Of a DNA stretch of 64,000 nucleotides, positions 52,894 to 62,674 are shown piece after piece. Source of the stretch: Gammaproteobacteria bacterium (GTDB lineage: Bacteria > Pseudomonadota > Gammaproteobacteria > Burkholderiales > Thiobacillaceae); the NCBI GenBank assembly GCA_018820765.1, contig JAHJNN010000011.1, positions 1-64,000 on the forward strand, written 5' to 3'. How positions within the stretch are numbered: the first letter of the stretch is position 1; every line of letters starts with the position of its first letter. A program made the position numbers and the translations under genes. A model generated the notes under the pieces. It was not told where the DNA came from and searched no databases. It saw only the letters and a program-made list of their open reading frames with translations.

Positions 52894-54165
52894 TCAGGCG
52901 CCTGCGGCCAGCGGCTGGTCGCCCTGATCGGAATAGATCAGCAAGGGTTTGCTCTCGCCCGTGATCAGGCCGTCGTCCACCACCACCTTGCTGACGCCCT
53001 TGAGGGAAGGCAGGTCGTACATGGTGTCCAGCAGGGCGTGCTCGATGATCGAGCGCAGGCCGCGCGCACCGGTGCGGCGCGCCAGCGCGCGCTTGGCAAT
53101 GGCGTTCAACGCATCCTCGCGGAATTCAAGTTCGACGCCTTCCATCTTGAACAACTTGGCGAACTGCTTGGTCAACGCGTTCTTCGGCTCGGTCAGGATC
53201 TGCACCAAGGCCGTCTCGTCGAGCTCGTCGAGCGTCGTCACCACCGGCAAACGCCCGACAAATTCCGGGATCAGGCCGTATTTGATTAGATCTTCAGGTT
53301 CGACCTGATGCAGCAGTTCGACGTCGCGCTTGGTATCGTCGACGTTCTTGACCTGGGCGCCGAAGCCGATGCCGCCCTTTTCGGTGCGCCCGCGGATGAC
53401 TTTTTCCAGCCCGCTGAAGGCGCCGCCGCAGATGAACAAGATGTTGCTGGTGTCGACCTGGACGAACTCCTGGTTCGGGTGCTTGCGTCCGCCCTGCGGC
53501 GGGACCGAGGCGGTGGTGCCTTCGATCAGCTTCAGAAGCGCCTGCTGCACGCCTTCGCCGGACACGTCGCGGGTGATCGAAGGGTTGTCCGCCTTGCGCG
53601 AGATCTTGTCGATTTCGTCAATGTAAACAATGCCCTGCTTGGCCTTGTCGACGTCGTAATCGCACTTCTGCAGCAGCTTCTGGATGATGTTCTCGACGTC
53701 CTCGCCGACATAGCCGGCTTCGGTCAGCGTGGTGGCGTCGGCGATCACGAACGGCACGTTGAGCAGGCGCGCCAGCGTTTGCGCCAGCAGGGTCTTGCCC
53801 GAGCCGGTCGGTCCGATCAGCAGGATGTTGCTCTTCGCCAGTTCGACTTCGCCGCTGCCGGAATTGCTGCGCAGGCGCTTGTAGTGATTGTAGACCGCCA
53901 CGGCCAGCGCTTTTTTCGCCTGGCTCTGACCGATCACGTACTGGTCGAGAATCCCGGCGATTTCGTGCGGCGTCGGCAGATCGGTGCTCGCGCCCTTCTG
54001 GCTGTCGGCTTGCTGGATTTCCTCGCGGATGATGTCGTTGCACAACTCGACGCATTCATCGCAGATGAATACCGACGGCCCGGCAATCAGCTTGCGCACC
54101 TCGTGCTGGCTCTTGCCGCAGAAGGAGCAGTAAAGAAGTTTGTCGCCCGAGCCTTTGTCTGCCAT
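52894..54165 (-). CDS. clpX: ATP-dependent Clp protease ATPase subunit ClpX
   Basis: A 423-residue AAA+ unfoldase. The N-terminal zinc domain has [14 protein letters not shown] and [10 protein letters not shown] (four Cys). Walker A is [20 protein letters not shown], Walker B is [16 protein letters not shown], and the pore loop [10 protein letters not shown] is present. ClpX recognises tagged substrates and feeds ClpP. It follows clpP by 18 bases. Confidence 0.97.
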   Translation of the reverse strand: MADKGSGDKLLYCSFCGKSQHEVRKLIAGPSVFICDECVELCNDIIREEIQQADSQKGASTDLPTPHEIAGILDQYVIGQSQAKKALAVAVYNHYKRLRSNSGSGEVELAKSNILLIGPTGSGKTLLAQTLARLLNVPFVIADATTLTEAGYVGEDVENIIQKLLQKCDYDVDKAKQGIVYIDEIDKISRKADNPSITRDVSGEGVQQALLKLIEGTTASVPPQGGRKHPNQEFVQVDTSNILFICGGAFSGLEKVIRGRTEKGGIGFGAQVKNVDDTKRDVELLHQVEPEDLIKYGLIPEFVGRLPVVTTLDELDETALVQILTEPKNALTKQFAKLFKMEGVELEFREDALNAIAKRALARRTGARGLRSIIEHALLDTMYDLPSLKGVSKVVVDDGLITGESKPLLIYSDQGDQPLAAGA

Positions 54166-54183
54166 GCCAGTTCCTTGCTTTGC

Positions 54184-54840
54184 TTAGTTGCCTGATGCTT
54201 CGATGCGGCTGGTCAGCACCTTGTCGACCAGCCCGTAGTTCACCGCTTCGTCCGAACTCATGAAGTTGTCGCGATCGGTATCGCGATCGATCACTTCCAT
54301 GCTCTGCCCGGTGTGCTTGGCCAGCATCTCGTTGAGGCGCGCTTTCAAATAGAGGATTTCCTTGGCGTGGATGGCAATATCCGACGCCTGGCCCTGAAAG
54401 CCGCCCAGCGGCTGGTGGATCATCACGCGCGAGTTGGGCAGGCAGAAACGCTTGCCATGGGCGCCCGCGGTCAGCAGGAACGCCCCCATGCTGGCCGCCT
54501 GGCCGATGCACAGCGTCGACACGTCCGGCTTGATGAACTGCATGGTGTCGTAGATCGCCAGACCGGCCGAAACCGAGCCGCCGGGCGAGTTGATATAGAA
54601 ATAGATGTCCTTGTCGGGGTTTTCCGACTCCAGGAACAGCATCTGCGCGACCACCAGGTTGGCCGTCGCGTCGTTCACCGGGCCGACCAGGAAGATGACC
54701 CGTTCCTTGAGTAGGCGCGAGTAGATGTCGTAGGCGCGTTCGCCACGGCCGCTCTGTTCGACGACCATGGGGACCAGCCCCAGACCCTGCGGCTCGAAGG
54801 GCTGCGAATTGGAAATACCGCGTTCGAAATCAATGCTCAT
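54184..54840 (-). CDS. clpP: ATP-dependent Clp protease proteolytic subunit ClpP
   Basis: A 218-residue serine peptidase with an N-terminal propeptide-like stretch. Catalytic Ser117 is in [11 protein letters not shown], His142 in [11 protein letters not shown] and the Asp (about 187) in [12 protein letters not shown]. It forms the barrel that degrades substrates delivered by ClpX. The start codon overlaps the tig stop by one base (TGATG), so translation is coupled to trigger factor. Confidence 0.97.
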   Translation of the reverse strand: MSIDFERGISNSQPFEPQGLGLVPMVVEQSGRGERAYDIYSRLLKERVIFLVGPVNDATANLVVAQMLFLESENPDKDIYFYINSPGGSVSAGLAIYDTMQFIKPDVSTLCIGQAASMGAFLLTAGAHGKRFCLPNSRVMIHQPLGGFQGQASDIAIHAKEILYLKARLNEMLAKHTGQSMEVIDRDTDRDNFMSSDEAVNYGLVDKVLTSRIEASGN

Positions 54841-56141
54841 CAGGCACGTCCCATCAGTTCTTCAAAGGAGGTTGTCACGTCTTCCACTTGGGACTGACCT
54901 GCAACCCATCCTACCACATTCTCTTCCAGCGCCAGGGACTCGATCTCGTGCAGCCGTTCCGGGCTCTGGTAGTACCACTGCACCACCTGTTCGGGGTCCT
55001 CGTAGCTCTGCGCCTGTTCGGCAATCAGGGCACGAATCTGCTCGGGCCGCGCGGTGAGTTGGTTCGCCTGCACGATCTCGGCCAGGATCAGGCCCAGGCG
55101 GACGCGACGCTCGGCCTGTCCAGTAAACATATCGGCCGAAAGCTTCATGGTCTGAACCCCTCGCGACTGCATATCCGCTTCGGTCATTTTCATCAAGCGC
55201 TCGGTTTCCATCGCCACCAGGCTCTGCGGCAGATCCAGCGTGCTTTTCTGGATCAACAGGTCCATCGCCCGCTCCTTCAGTTTCGCCTGCACCCGGCGTT
55301 TGACCTCGAGTTCCAGATTGGCTTTCACCTCGGACTTCAGCTTCTCCACATCGCCGTTTTCGACGCCCAGCGCCTTGGCGAATTCCGCGTCCACCGCCGG
55401 CAGCACCGGCGCCTGCACGTCCTTGACCTGCACCTCGAAATGCGCGGCCTTGCCGGCCAGTTCCTTGGCGCCATACTCCGCCGGGAAAGTCAGATCGAAG
55501 CCCTTGCTGTCGCCAGCCTTGACGCCGATCAGGTTCTGCTCGAAGTCCTTCAGCAAGCGGCCTTCGCCGATCACCGCGGCGAAGTCCTCGCCCTTGCCGC
55601 CTTCGAATGCCACGCCATCGACCGTGCCCTGGTAATCGAACCTGACCAGATCGCCTTCCACCGCCGCCCGGTCGGCGGACGCGAAGGTGCGGCGCTGCTT
55701 CTGCAGCACTTCCAGGGTTTTCATTACTTCAGCATCGCCCAGATCCACGACCGCCCGGCTGATCTTGCTCGTGCTCAGATCGTCGATCTTCACTTCAGGA
55801 TAGACCTCAAAGCTGGCACTGAAGGTCATTTCCGTCGTGCCGGCCTGCCCCGCTTTCGGCTCGAAGCGCGGATAGCCCGCAATCTTCAGCTGATGGGCCT
55901 GCACCGCCTCACTGAAGCGGTTCTGCAAGGTTTCACCCAGCACGTCCTGGCGCACGCCGGGGGCATGCTGGCGCGCCACCGCGCTCAAGGGCGCCTTGCC
56001 AGGACGGAAACCATCCATCTTGACGTTGCGTGCCAGGCGCTTGAGACGGCTCTGCACTTCGGCTTCCAGTTGGTCCATGGGCACGCTGATGTCCAGGCGA
56101 CGGACCAGTCCTTCGAGAACTTCAAGATTTGCTTGCATCAA
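54840..56141 (-). CDS. tig: Trigger factor, ribosome-associated chaperone
   Basis: A 433-residue protein with the three trigger factor domains: the ribosome-binding N-domain with signature [20 protein letters not shown] (about residue 40), the PPIase domain (about 160-245, [20 protein letters not shown]) and the helical C-domain. It binds nascent chains and catalyses proline isomerisation. It heads the tig-clpP-clpX run and starts 46 bases after tRNA-Leu with no terminator between, so the tRNA transcript may read into it. Confidence 0.96.
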   Translation of the reverse strand: MMQANLEVLEGLVRRLDISVPMDQLEAEVQSRLKRLARNVKMDGFRPGKAPLSAVARQHAPGVRQDVLGETLQNRFSEAVQAHQLKIAGYPRFEPKAGQAGTTEMTFSASFEVYPEVKIDDLSTSKISRAVVDLGDAEVMKTLEVLQKQRRTFASADRAAVEGDLVRFDYQGTVDGVAFEGGKGEDFAAVIGEGRLLKDFEQNLIGVKAGDSKGFDLTFPAEYGAKELAGKAAHFEVQVKDVQAPVLPAVDAEFAKALGVENGDVEKLKSEVKANLELEVKRRVQAKLKERAMDLLIQKSTLDLPQSLVAMETERLMKMTEADMQSRGVQTMKLSADMFTGQAERRVRLGLILAEIVQANQLTARPEQIRALIAEQAQSYEDPEQVVQWYYQSPERLHEIESLALEENVVGWVAGQSQVEDVTTSFEELMGRA

Positions 56142-56187
56142 AATACTTCCTGGCTGAATTGAGGATGGGAGTAAAACCTAATACCGA

Positions 56188-56272
<85 letters not shown>

Positions 56273-56379
56273 GGCTGGGCCGCAAAACTATCGACCGATA
56301 AGTGTAATATAATCAATGCGATGCTGTCACCCAAGCCAAGCTGGCATACTGCCTAAGTCTTTATTCCCATTCCGCTTTT

Positions 56380-57195
56380 TTGTTGCCGGTGCCGGTCGAT
56401 CACTACGAAAACTTTCCTGTTGCGTCCTGGTTGCTGCCGAAACGGCTGCGCCGACCAGTGGAAGCCATCTATCGGTTTGCCCGCTCGGCGGACGATATCG
56501 CCGATGAAGGCGATGCCCCGCCGGAAGCGCGGCTGGCCCAACTGGCGGCCTATCATGCCGAACTGGATCGCATCGAACGCGGCGAGACGCCGACCGATCC
56601 CGTTTTCGGCCCGCTGACCGCGGCCATCCGCGCGCGCGCCATCCCGCTCGCCCCGTTTCGCGACCTGCTGTCGGCGTTTGCGCAGGACGTTGAAAAGAAG
56701 CGCTACGCCAGCTTCGGCGAAGTCATGGATTATTGCCGCCGCTCGGCCAATCCGGTGGGTCGCCTGATGCTGCATCTGTACGGCGATCGCGACCCGCGCC
56801 ATCTGGCCTATTCCGATGCCATCTGCAGCAGCCTGCAGCTGATCAACTTCCTGCAGGACATCGCTGTCGATTACCAGAAGGACCGCATCTATCTGCCGCA
56901 GGACGAACTGGCGGCCCACCACGTCAGCGAAACGCAGATCGCCCAAGGCGACACGCGCGGCCTGTGGCACATGATGATGCACAAGCAGATCGAACGTGCG
57001 CGGAAATTATTGCAGGCCGGCGCGCCGCTCGGCCGGGCGCTCAAGGGGCGCATCGGCCTCGAGCTGCGCGTCACCATCCTCGGCGGCGAAACCATCCTGC
57101 GCAAGCTGCACGCCGACCCCGACTGCGTGTTCCACAGCCGTCCGGTGCTGACCAAAAAAGACTGGATCGTCATGCTCGGACGCGGACTTTTCTGA
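56380..57195 (+). CDS. hpnC: Squalene synthase HpnC
   Basis: A 271-residue trans-isoprenyl diphosphate synthase-type protein. First Asp motif RSADDIADEGDAP, second region DYQKDRIYLPQDELAAHHVS, and the FARSADD and YCRRSANPVGRLMLHLYG segments match HpnC. In the HpnCDE pathway HpnC turns presqualene diphosphate into hydroxysqualene. The start is uncertain: TTG at 56380 is used, but TTG 56383 or GTG 56389 also give the VDHYENFPVASWLLP start. First gene of the hpnC-hpnD-hpnE-SDR-kinase run. Confidence 0.9.
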   Translation: MLPVPVDHYENFPVASWLLPKRLRRPVEAIYRFARSADDIADEGDAPPEARLAQLAAYHAELDRIERGETPTDPVFGPLTAAIRARAIPLAPFRDLLSAFAQDVEKKRYASFGEVMDYCRRSANPVGRLMLHLYGDRDPRHLAYSDAICSSLQLINFLQDIAVDYQKDRIYLPQDELAAHHVSETQIAQGDTRGLWHMMMHKQIERARKLLQAGAPLGRALKGRIGLELRVTILGGETILRKLHADPDCVFHSRPVLTKKDWIVMLGRGLF

Positions 57196-57197
57196 TC

Positions 57198-58043
57198 ATG
57201 GATGCTCATCAGTACTGCCAGGAACGTGCCGCCGCCAGCGGCTCCAGTTTCTACTACAGCTTCGTTTTCCTGCCGCCCGACACACGGCGCGCGATCACCG
57301 CGTTCTACGCGCTGTGTCGCGAACTCGACGACGTGGTCGACGAATGCCACGAGCGCCAGATTGCCGAAACCAAGCTCGACTGGTGGCGCGGAGAAATCGC
57401 GCGGTTTGCCGCCGGCGTACCGGAGCACCCGACGACGCGCGCGCTGTTCGACACCCCGCAAGGCCGCAACGCGCCTGCCGCCCTGTTGCTGGAAATCGTC
57501 GACGGCATGGCGATGGATCTCGACACGCTGCGCTACCCCGATTTCAAGTCGCTCAACCTCTACTGCTACCGCGTGGCGGGTGTGGTGGGCGAAATCGCGG
57601 CCGCGATTTTCGGCGGGCCGCGCGGCGAGGACGACCGCGACATCCGCCGCTACGCGCACGAACTGGGTCTCGCCTTCCAGCTCACCAACATCATCCGCGA
57701 CGTCGGCGAGGATGCGCGGCGCGGACGCATCTATCTGCCGCAGGACGAGCTGGCGCGCTTCGGTGTCGCCGAGGCCGACATCCTGAATAGTCGGGACACG
57801 CCCGGATTCCAGGCGCTGATGCAGTTCCAGTTCGAACGCGCCAGCGCGCATTACGACAGCGCGCTGGCCGCCCTGCCCGCCCGTGCGCGCCGTGCGCAGC
57901 GCCCGGGACTGGTGATGGCGGCGATTTACCGCACCCTGCTGAACGAGATCCGGCACGGCGATTTTCCCGTGTTGCGCGCGCGCGTGGCGCTGACGCCGCT
58001 GCGCAAGCTGTGGCTCGCGGGCAGGACCTGGCTGTTTCCATGA
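57198..58043 (+). CDS. hpnD: Presqualene diphosphate synthase HpnD
   Basis: A 281-residue protein beginning MDAHQYCQERAAASGSSFYY. The Asp-rich motifs are CRELDDVVDECHERQ and NIIRDVGEDARRGRIYLPQ, typical of phytoene/squalene synthases; the head group matches HpnD. It joins two farnesyl diphosphates to presqualene diphosphate. It starts 2 bases after the hpnC stop and overlaps hpnE by 4 bases (ATGA). Confidence 0.93.
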   Translation: MDAHQYCQERAAASGSSFYYSFVFLPPDTRRAITAFYALCRELDDVVDECHERQIAETKLDWWRGEIARFAAGVPEHPTTRALFDTPQGRNAPAALLLEIVDGMAMDLDTLRYPDFKSLNLYCYRVAGVVGEIAAAIFGGPRGEDDRDIRRYAHELGLAFQLTNIIRDVGEDARRGRIYLPQDELARFGVAEADILNSRDTPGFQALMQFQFERASAHYDSALAALPARARRAQRPGLVMAAIYRTLLNEIRHGDFPVLRARVALTPLRKLWLAGRTWLFP

Positions 58044-59311
58044 AGCCGAATGTGGCCGTCGTCGGCGGCGGCTGGGCCGGCTGCGCCGCCGCGCTAACCC
58101 TGGCCGAAGCTGGGGTCGCCGTCACCCTGTACGAGGCCAGCCGCACCTTGGGCGGACGCGCACGGGCGGTCGAACTCGAAGGCCAGCCGCTCGACAACGG
58201 CCAGCACATTCTGCTCGGCGCCTATGGACAGACGCTGCAGCTGATCGAACGCCTGCGTCCCGCCGCATCGCCCAATGGCCTGTGGCGCCTGCCGCTCAGC
58301 CTCAACCAGCCGCCGGATTTCAGTCTCGCCTGTCCGCGCCTGCCGGCGCCGCTGCACTTGCTGGCGGGGCTGCTCGGCGCGCGCGGGCTCGGCTGGGGTG
58401 AGAAGCTGGCCGCCGCCCGCTGGGCGCATGCCTTGCTCAGCCATGCAGACACGCCGGATCAACTGAGCGTCAGCCAGCTCACCCGCAGCCAGCCGGAAAA
58501 ATTGCGCACGCTGCTGTGGCATCCGCTGTGCGTGTCCGCCCTCAACACGCCGCCTGAAATCGCCAGCGCCCGCGTCTTCCGTGACGTGATCCGCGCCGCC
58601 TTCGGCGGACGCACCCACCATAGCGACCTGCTGCTGCCGCGCCGCGACCTGACGGCGCTGTTTCCCGCGCCCGCTGCCGCACGCCTGTTTGAACTTGGCG
58701 GCAACGTGCGCCTGGCCAGCCGGGTGACCTCACTCGATGCCGCGGCAGATGCCGTCACGCTGGGCACACGCGACGAAACGGCGGTCTACAGCCACGTCAT
58801 CCTTGCCGTCGCGCCGCAGCACCTGCCCGCCCTGGCGGCGCAGGTGCCGGCACTCGAACCCGTTGCGCGGAGGGTCGCGGCTTACGCCTATCAGCCGATC
58901 GCCACCGCCTATTTCCAGTACGACCCGGATTTTCGACTGCCCAAACCGTTCTACGCCCTGGCGGACGGCCCGGCCCAGTTCGTGTTCGACCGCGGTCAGA
59001 GCCACGGCCAGCCGGGCTTGCTGGCGTTTGTCGCGAGCGCCGCCGCCGAGTTGCCTACGGACTGGATGGATCAGGCCGCAGCCCAGTTGCAGCGCATTGT
59101 CCGCGCCGGCCCGCCGCGCTGGTGCAAAAGCATCGTCGAAAAACAGGCGACCTACGCCTGCGTTCCCGGCATGGCGCGACCCGCCGTCCGCACCGCGCAC
59201 CCGCGCATTTTCCTGGCAGGCGATTACACCGCCGGGCCTTACCCCGCCACCCTCGAAAGCGCCACCCGGAGCGGGGTACAATCTGCAGGCGCCTTACTCG
59301 AACAGCCATGA
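58040..59311 (+). CDS. hpnE: Hydroxysqualene dehydroxylase HpnE (FAD amine-oxidase fold)
   Basis: A 423-residue flavoprotein. FAD motif VAVVGGGWAGCAAALTLAEA at residue 5, GGRARAVELEGQPLDNGQHI (about residue 40), and C-terminal IFLAGDYTAGPYPATLESAT. HpnE reduces hydroxysqualene to squalene, the hopanoid precursor. The ATG at 58040 overlaps hpnD by 4 bases, and its stop overlaps the next gene by 4 bases. A squalene-hopene cyclase gene is not in the window. Confidence 0.92.
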   Translation: MKPNVAVVGGGWAGCAAALTLAEAGVAVTLYEASRTLGGRARAVELEGQPLDNGQHILLGAYGQTLQLIERLRPAASPNGLWRLPLSLNQPPDFSLACPRLPAPLHLLAGLLGARGLGWGEKLAAARWAHALLSHADTPDQLSVSQLTRSQPEKLRTLLWHPLCVSALNTPPEIASARVFRDVIRAAFGGRTHHSDLLLPRRDLTALFPAPAAARLFELGGNVRLASRVTSLDAAADAVTLGTRDETAVYSHVILAVAPQHLPALAAQVPALEPVARRVAAYAYQPIATAYFQYDPDFRLPKPFYALADGPAQFVFDRGQSHGQPGLLAFVASAAAELPTDWMDQAAAQLQRIVRAGPPRWCKSIVEKQATYACVPGMARPAVRTAHPRIFLAGDYTAGPYPATLESATRSGVQSAGALLEQP

Positions 59312-60051
59312 AAAATTACCTCCCCCGCCCTGACCTGCTCGCAGGCCGCGTCATCCTCGTCACCGGTGCCAGCTCGGGCCTCGGCCGCGCCGCCAGCCTG
59401 GCGTTTGCACGCCATGGCGCCACCGTCGCCCTGCTCGCGCGTGACGAAGCCCGACTCGAAGCGGTGTACGACGAAATCGTTGCCGCCGGCGGTCCCGAAC
59501 CGGCGATGTTTCCGTACGACCTCGGCGCCGCCGACGACCGCAGCCTGGAAACCCTGGCCGGCACCCTCGCGCATCACCTGAAACGGCTCGACGGCGTGCT
59601 GCACAGCGCGCACCAGTTCTACAGTCTGACTCCGCTCGAATTGCAGACCCTGGAGCAATGGCAAGCCCTGATGCGGGTCAACCTGATCGCGCCGTTTGCC
59701 CTCACCCGCGCCTGCCTGCCGCTGTTGAAACAGGCGCCGGACGCCTCGGTGATCTTCACCGGCGAGACCCACGGCCACCACCCCGGGGCCTACTGGGGCG
59801 GCTATGCGGTGGCGAAGTCGGGGCTGGAAACGCTCACCCGCATCTGGGCCGACGAACTCGGTACCCAGGACGCGCTGCGCATCAACACGCTGATTCCCGG
59901 GCAGGTGGCGACCACCCTGCGCTCGCGCACCCATCCCGGGCTCGACCCCGAGACGGTTGCCGGCGTCGACGACCTGATGCCTTGCTATCTTTATCTGATG
60001 GGCGAGGACAGCCGCACGGTGCAAGGCCAGATTATTGAATGCCAACCGTGA
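59308..60051 (+). CDS. YciK-like short-chain dehydrogenase with altered active-site residues
   Basis: A 247-residue SDR. The cofactor motif VILVTGASSGLGRAASLAFA is intact, and the catalytic pair is kept as YAVAK. Two usual motifs differ: NNAG is replaced by HSAH (GVLHSAHQFYS), and the catalytic-Ser position TSSS is TGET, so Thr stands where Ser is expected. It aligns by eye along its length with E. coli YciK (ending PCYLYLMGEDSRTVQGQIIE). Substrate unknown; location in the hopanoid operon may be functional or accidental. It overlaps hpnE by 4 bases. Confidence 0.82.
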   Translation: MKNYLPRPDLLAGRVILVTGASSGLGRAASLAFARHGATVALLARDEARLEAVYDEIVAAGGPEPAMFPYDLGAADDRSLETLAGTLAHHLKRLDGVLHSAHQFYSLTPLELQTLEQWQALMRVNLIAPFALTRACLPLLKQAPDASVIFTGETHGHHPGAYWGGYAVAKSGLETLTRIWADELGTQDALRINTLIPGQVATTLRSRTHPGLDPETVAGVDDLMPCYLYLMGEDSRTVQGQIIECQP

Positions 60052-60064
60052 CATTCGGACGCCG

Positions 60065-61318
60065 ATGAAAATCGGCCGCTACGAAATCCTCGATGAAATC
60101 GGCCAGGGCGCAATGGGGACGGTTTACCAGGCGCGCGACCCCCTGATCGAACGCACGGTGGCCATCAAGACCGTGTCCATCGCGCACCTGCAGCAGGAGG
60201 GCGCCGACGCCGAAGCGCGTTTCCTGCGCGAGGCGCAGAGCGCCGGCCGCCTGTCGCACCCCAACATTGTGACCATCTACGACGTGGGCGAAGCCGACGG
60301 GCTCGCCTACATCGCCATGGAATATCTGCCCGGCGCGACGCTGCGCGACCTCATGCACAGACGCCCGATGCCGCTCGACCTGACGCTCGATACCGTCACG
60401 CAGATGGCCGAGGCGCTGGCGTTTGCGCACGAGCATGGCGTCATCCACCGCGACATCAAGCCTTCCAACGTCGTCGTCACCGGACAGCGCGGCCGCATCA
60501 AGCTGACCGATTTCGGCATCGCGCACCTGGTCAACAGCGACCACACCCAGACCGGGCAGATGCTCGGTTCGCCGCGTTATATGTCGCCGGAGCAAGCGAT
60601 GGGACGCGAAATCGACGGGCGTTCCGACATTTTTTCGCTGGGTGCCGTGCTGTACGAAATGCTCACCGGGCGATACGCCTTCGATGGCGACAACCTGCCG
60701 GCAATCCTGTATCGGGTGATCAACGAGGCGCCGGTGGCGGCATCGTCCCTGCGCCCCCGGTTGCCCGCCGGACTGGCCGACGTGCTGATGCGCATGCTGG
60801 ACAAGAACCCGCTGGCCCGGCCGGACGCGCGCGCCCTCGTCGACGCCCTCCACGCACTGGCCCCGGCGGCCCCGCACGTGCCTGCGCCGCCGCCTGCCAA
60901 TCGCGTTCCCCGCCTGCTGCCCGTTCTGGCATTCGGCACGCCGCTCGGCGTATTTCTGCTGATCGGGGTCAGCATCATCGTCATCGAGCATTTCCTGGCC
61001 CCGCCGCCTGCTCCCGCGGTTTCCGGCACCCCGACGACGCAGGACGTCGCCTCGGCACCGCCTGTGGAGGGCTCAGCGGACAGCCGGCCTCCCGCCAAGG
61101 CGGGCGAGACCGCCTCCTCCGCGCCCGAACCGGCCGTCGCGTCGGACGCCTACCTCGCCGGACTCGACAAGAAACAGGTTGAATTGCGCATCAGGCGCAC
61201 CGAACTGCTGCTGCAATACACCCACCGGCATCCCGACGTGGTGCAGGTGGACCGGCAACTCGAACAGCTGAACGTCGAGCGCCGCCGACATCTACGGCAA
61301 CTGCGGAAAAATCAGTAA
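60065..61318 (+). CDS. Membrane Ser/Thr protein kinase with periplasmic coiled-coil tail
   Basis: A 417-residue Hanks-type kinase. Gly loop LDEIGQGAMGTVYQARDPL, Lys in VAIKTVSI, catalytic loop VIHRDIKPSNVVV, DFGIAHL, and SPRYMSPEQAMGREIDGRSD (activation and APE regions) are complete. A single TM helix follows (LAFGTPLGVFLLIGVSIIVI, about residue 300), then a Pro/Ala linker and a basic helix with QYTHRHPDVVQVDRQLEQL. That ending resembles the motif found in polysaccharide chain-length proteins. It starts 13 bases after the SDR gene. The kinase's targets are unknown. Confidence 0.88.
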   Translation: MKIGRYEILDEIGQGAMGTVYQARDPLIERTVAIKTVSIAHLQQEGADAEARFLREAQSAGRLSHPNIVTIYDVGEADGLAYIAMEYLPGATLRDLMHRRPMPLDLTLDTVTQMAEALAFAHEHGVIHRDIKPSNVVVTGQRGRIKLTDFGIAHLVNSDHTQTGQMLGSPRYMSPEQAMGREIDGRSDIFSLGAVLYEMLTGRYAFDGDNLPAILYRVINEAPVAASSLRPRLPAGLADVLMRMLDKNPLARPDARALVDALHALAPAAPHVPAPPPANRVPRLLPVLAFGTPLGVFLLIGVSIIVIEHFLAPPPAPAVSGTPTTQDVASAPPVEGSADSRPPAKAGETASSAPEPAVASDAYLAGLDKKQVELRIRRTELLLQYTHRHPDVVQVDRQLEQLNVERRRHLRQLRKNQ

Positions 61319-61329
61319 AGCCTTCAGGC

Positions 61330-62532
61330 CTACCAGTTGGTCTCGCGCTCGGCGGTGGCCGACACCTTGTGGATGCTGAGATCGGCGCCGTTGAATTCAG
61401 CTTCGGCGTCCAGCCGCAGGCCCACCGCCTGCTTGAGCAGGCCATAGACCAGCAGACTGCCAAGCACGGCGACGGCCACGCCGCCCAGCGTGCCGATCAA
61501 TTGCGCCGCCAGGCTCACGCCCCCGATGCCGCCCAGCGCCTTGGCGCCGAAGATCCCCGCAGCGATTCCGCCCCATGCGCCGCACAGGCCATGCAACGGC
61601 CACACCCCGAGCACGTCGTCGATCTTCCACTTGTTCTGCGTGACCATGAACATCCACACGAACAGCGCGCCGGCCACCACGCCGGTGGCGAGCGCACCGA
61701 GCGGATGCATCAGGTCCGAACCCGCGCACACCGCCACCAGTCCGGCCAGCGGGCCGTTGTGGATGAAGCCGGGGTCGTTGCGGCCGATCAGCAGCGCGGC
61801 CAGGGTGCCGCCCACCATCGCCATCAGCGAATTCACCGCCACCAGGCCCGACACCGCCTCGATCAGCTGCGCCGACATCACATTGAAGCCGAACCAGCCC
61901 ACCGTCAGAATCCATGCGCCGAGCGCCAGAAACGGGATATTCGACGGCGGATGCGCCGAGACCAGGCCGTCCTTGGTGTAGCGCCCACGACGCGCACCCA
62001 GCAGCAGCACCGCGGGCAGCGCGATCCAGCCGCCCACGGCATGGACCACCACCGAGCCGGCAAAGTCATGGAATTTCGCGCCCGTCGCTGCCGCCAGCCA
62101 GTCCTGGACGCCGTAATTGCCGTTCCAGACGATGCCTTCGTAAAATGGATACACCAAGCCCACCAGCGCAAACGTGGCTGCCAGTTGCGGATTGAAGCGG
62201 GCGCGTTCGGCGATGCCGCCCGACACGATGGCCGGAATCGCCGCGGCAAAGGTCAGCAGGAAAAAGAACTTGACCAGGTCGTAGCCATTTTTGGCCGACA
62301 ACACCTCAGCGCTGGAAAAGAAACTGACGCCGTAGGCGACGCTGTAGCCGATGAAGAAATAGGCGATGGTGGAAACCGAAAAATCGGTGAGGATCTTGAC
62401 CAGGGCGTTGACCTGGTTCTTCTTGCGCACGGTGCCGAGTTCGAGAAAGGCAAAGCCTGCGTGCATGGCCAGCACCATGATGCCGCCCAGCAACACGAAC
62501 AGCACATCGCTGCCTGATTTCAACGCTTCCAT
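61330..62532 (-). CDS. amt: Ammonium transporter Amt
   Basis: A 400-residue membrane protein with about 11 helices. It has GFAFLELGTVRKKNQVNALV, DFAGSVVVHAVGGWIALPAV (the family signature with the pore His), AWILTVGWFGFNVMSAQ and GACAG-like VPLHGLCGAWGGIAAGIFG. It carries ammonium/ammonia. There is no glnK beside it. Upstream are a sigma-54-like promoter (62569-62584) and an NtrC-like site (62658-62674). It is convergent with the kinase gene. Confidence 0.94.
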   Translation of the reverse strand: MEALKSGSDVLFVLLGGIMVLAMHAGFAFLELGTVRKKNQVNALVKILTDFSVSTIAYFFIGYSVAYGVSFFSSAEVLSAKNGYDLVKFFFLLTFAAAIPAIVSGGIAERARFNPQLAATFALVGLVYPFYEGIVWNGNYGVQDWLAAATGAKFHDFAGSVVVHAVGGWIALPAVLLLGARRGRYTKDGLVSAHPPSNIPFLALGAWILTVGWFGFNVMSAQLIEAVSGLVAVNSLMAMVGGTLAALLIGRNDPGFIHNGPLAGLVAVCAGSDLMHPLGALATGVVAGALFVWMFMVTQNKWKIDDVLGVWPLHGLCGAWGGIAAGIFGAKALGGIGGVSLAAQLIGTLGGVAVAVLGSLLVYGLLKQAVGLRLDAEAEFNGADLSIHKVSATAERETNW

Positions 62533-62568
62533 GCCTCAGTCCCCACAAATTGAATGCGGGCTGATTAA

Positions 62569-62584
62569 AGCAAACAGTGTTCCT
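62569..62584 (-). promoter_or_regulatory. Candidate sigma-54 promoter of amt
   Basis: On the minus strand, AGGAAC, 5 bases, TTGCT, compared with consensus TGGCAC-N5-TTGCA/T. GG and GC are 10 bases apart as required, and TTGCT is a full match. It lies 37 bases before the amt start codon. Confidence 0.55.
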
Positions 62585-62657
62585 TCTGTTTAAGTAGATG
62601 ATTTAAATAGATAACCCGTTTTTCGTATCGGCTTGATGGCACCATATGAGTGCATAG

Positions 62658-62674
62658 CGCACTATTGCGGTGCG
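62658..62674. promoter_or_regulatory. Candidate NtrC binding site upstream of amt
   Basis: CGCACT, 5 bases, GGTGCG, a dyad of CGCAC and GTGCG. The NtrC consensus is TGCACC-N5-GGTGCA. It lies about 75 bases upstream of the sigma-54-like site, directly after the tatC stop, a suitable enhancer position. Confidence 0.45.
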
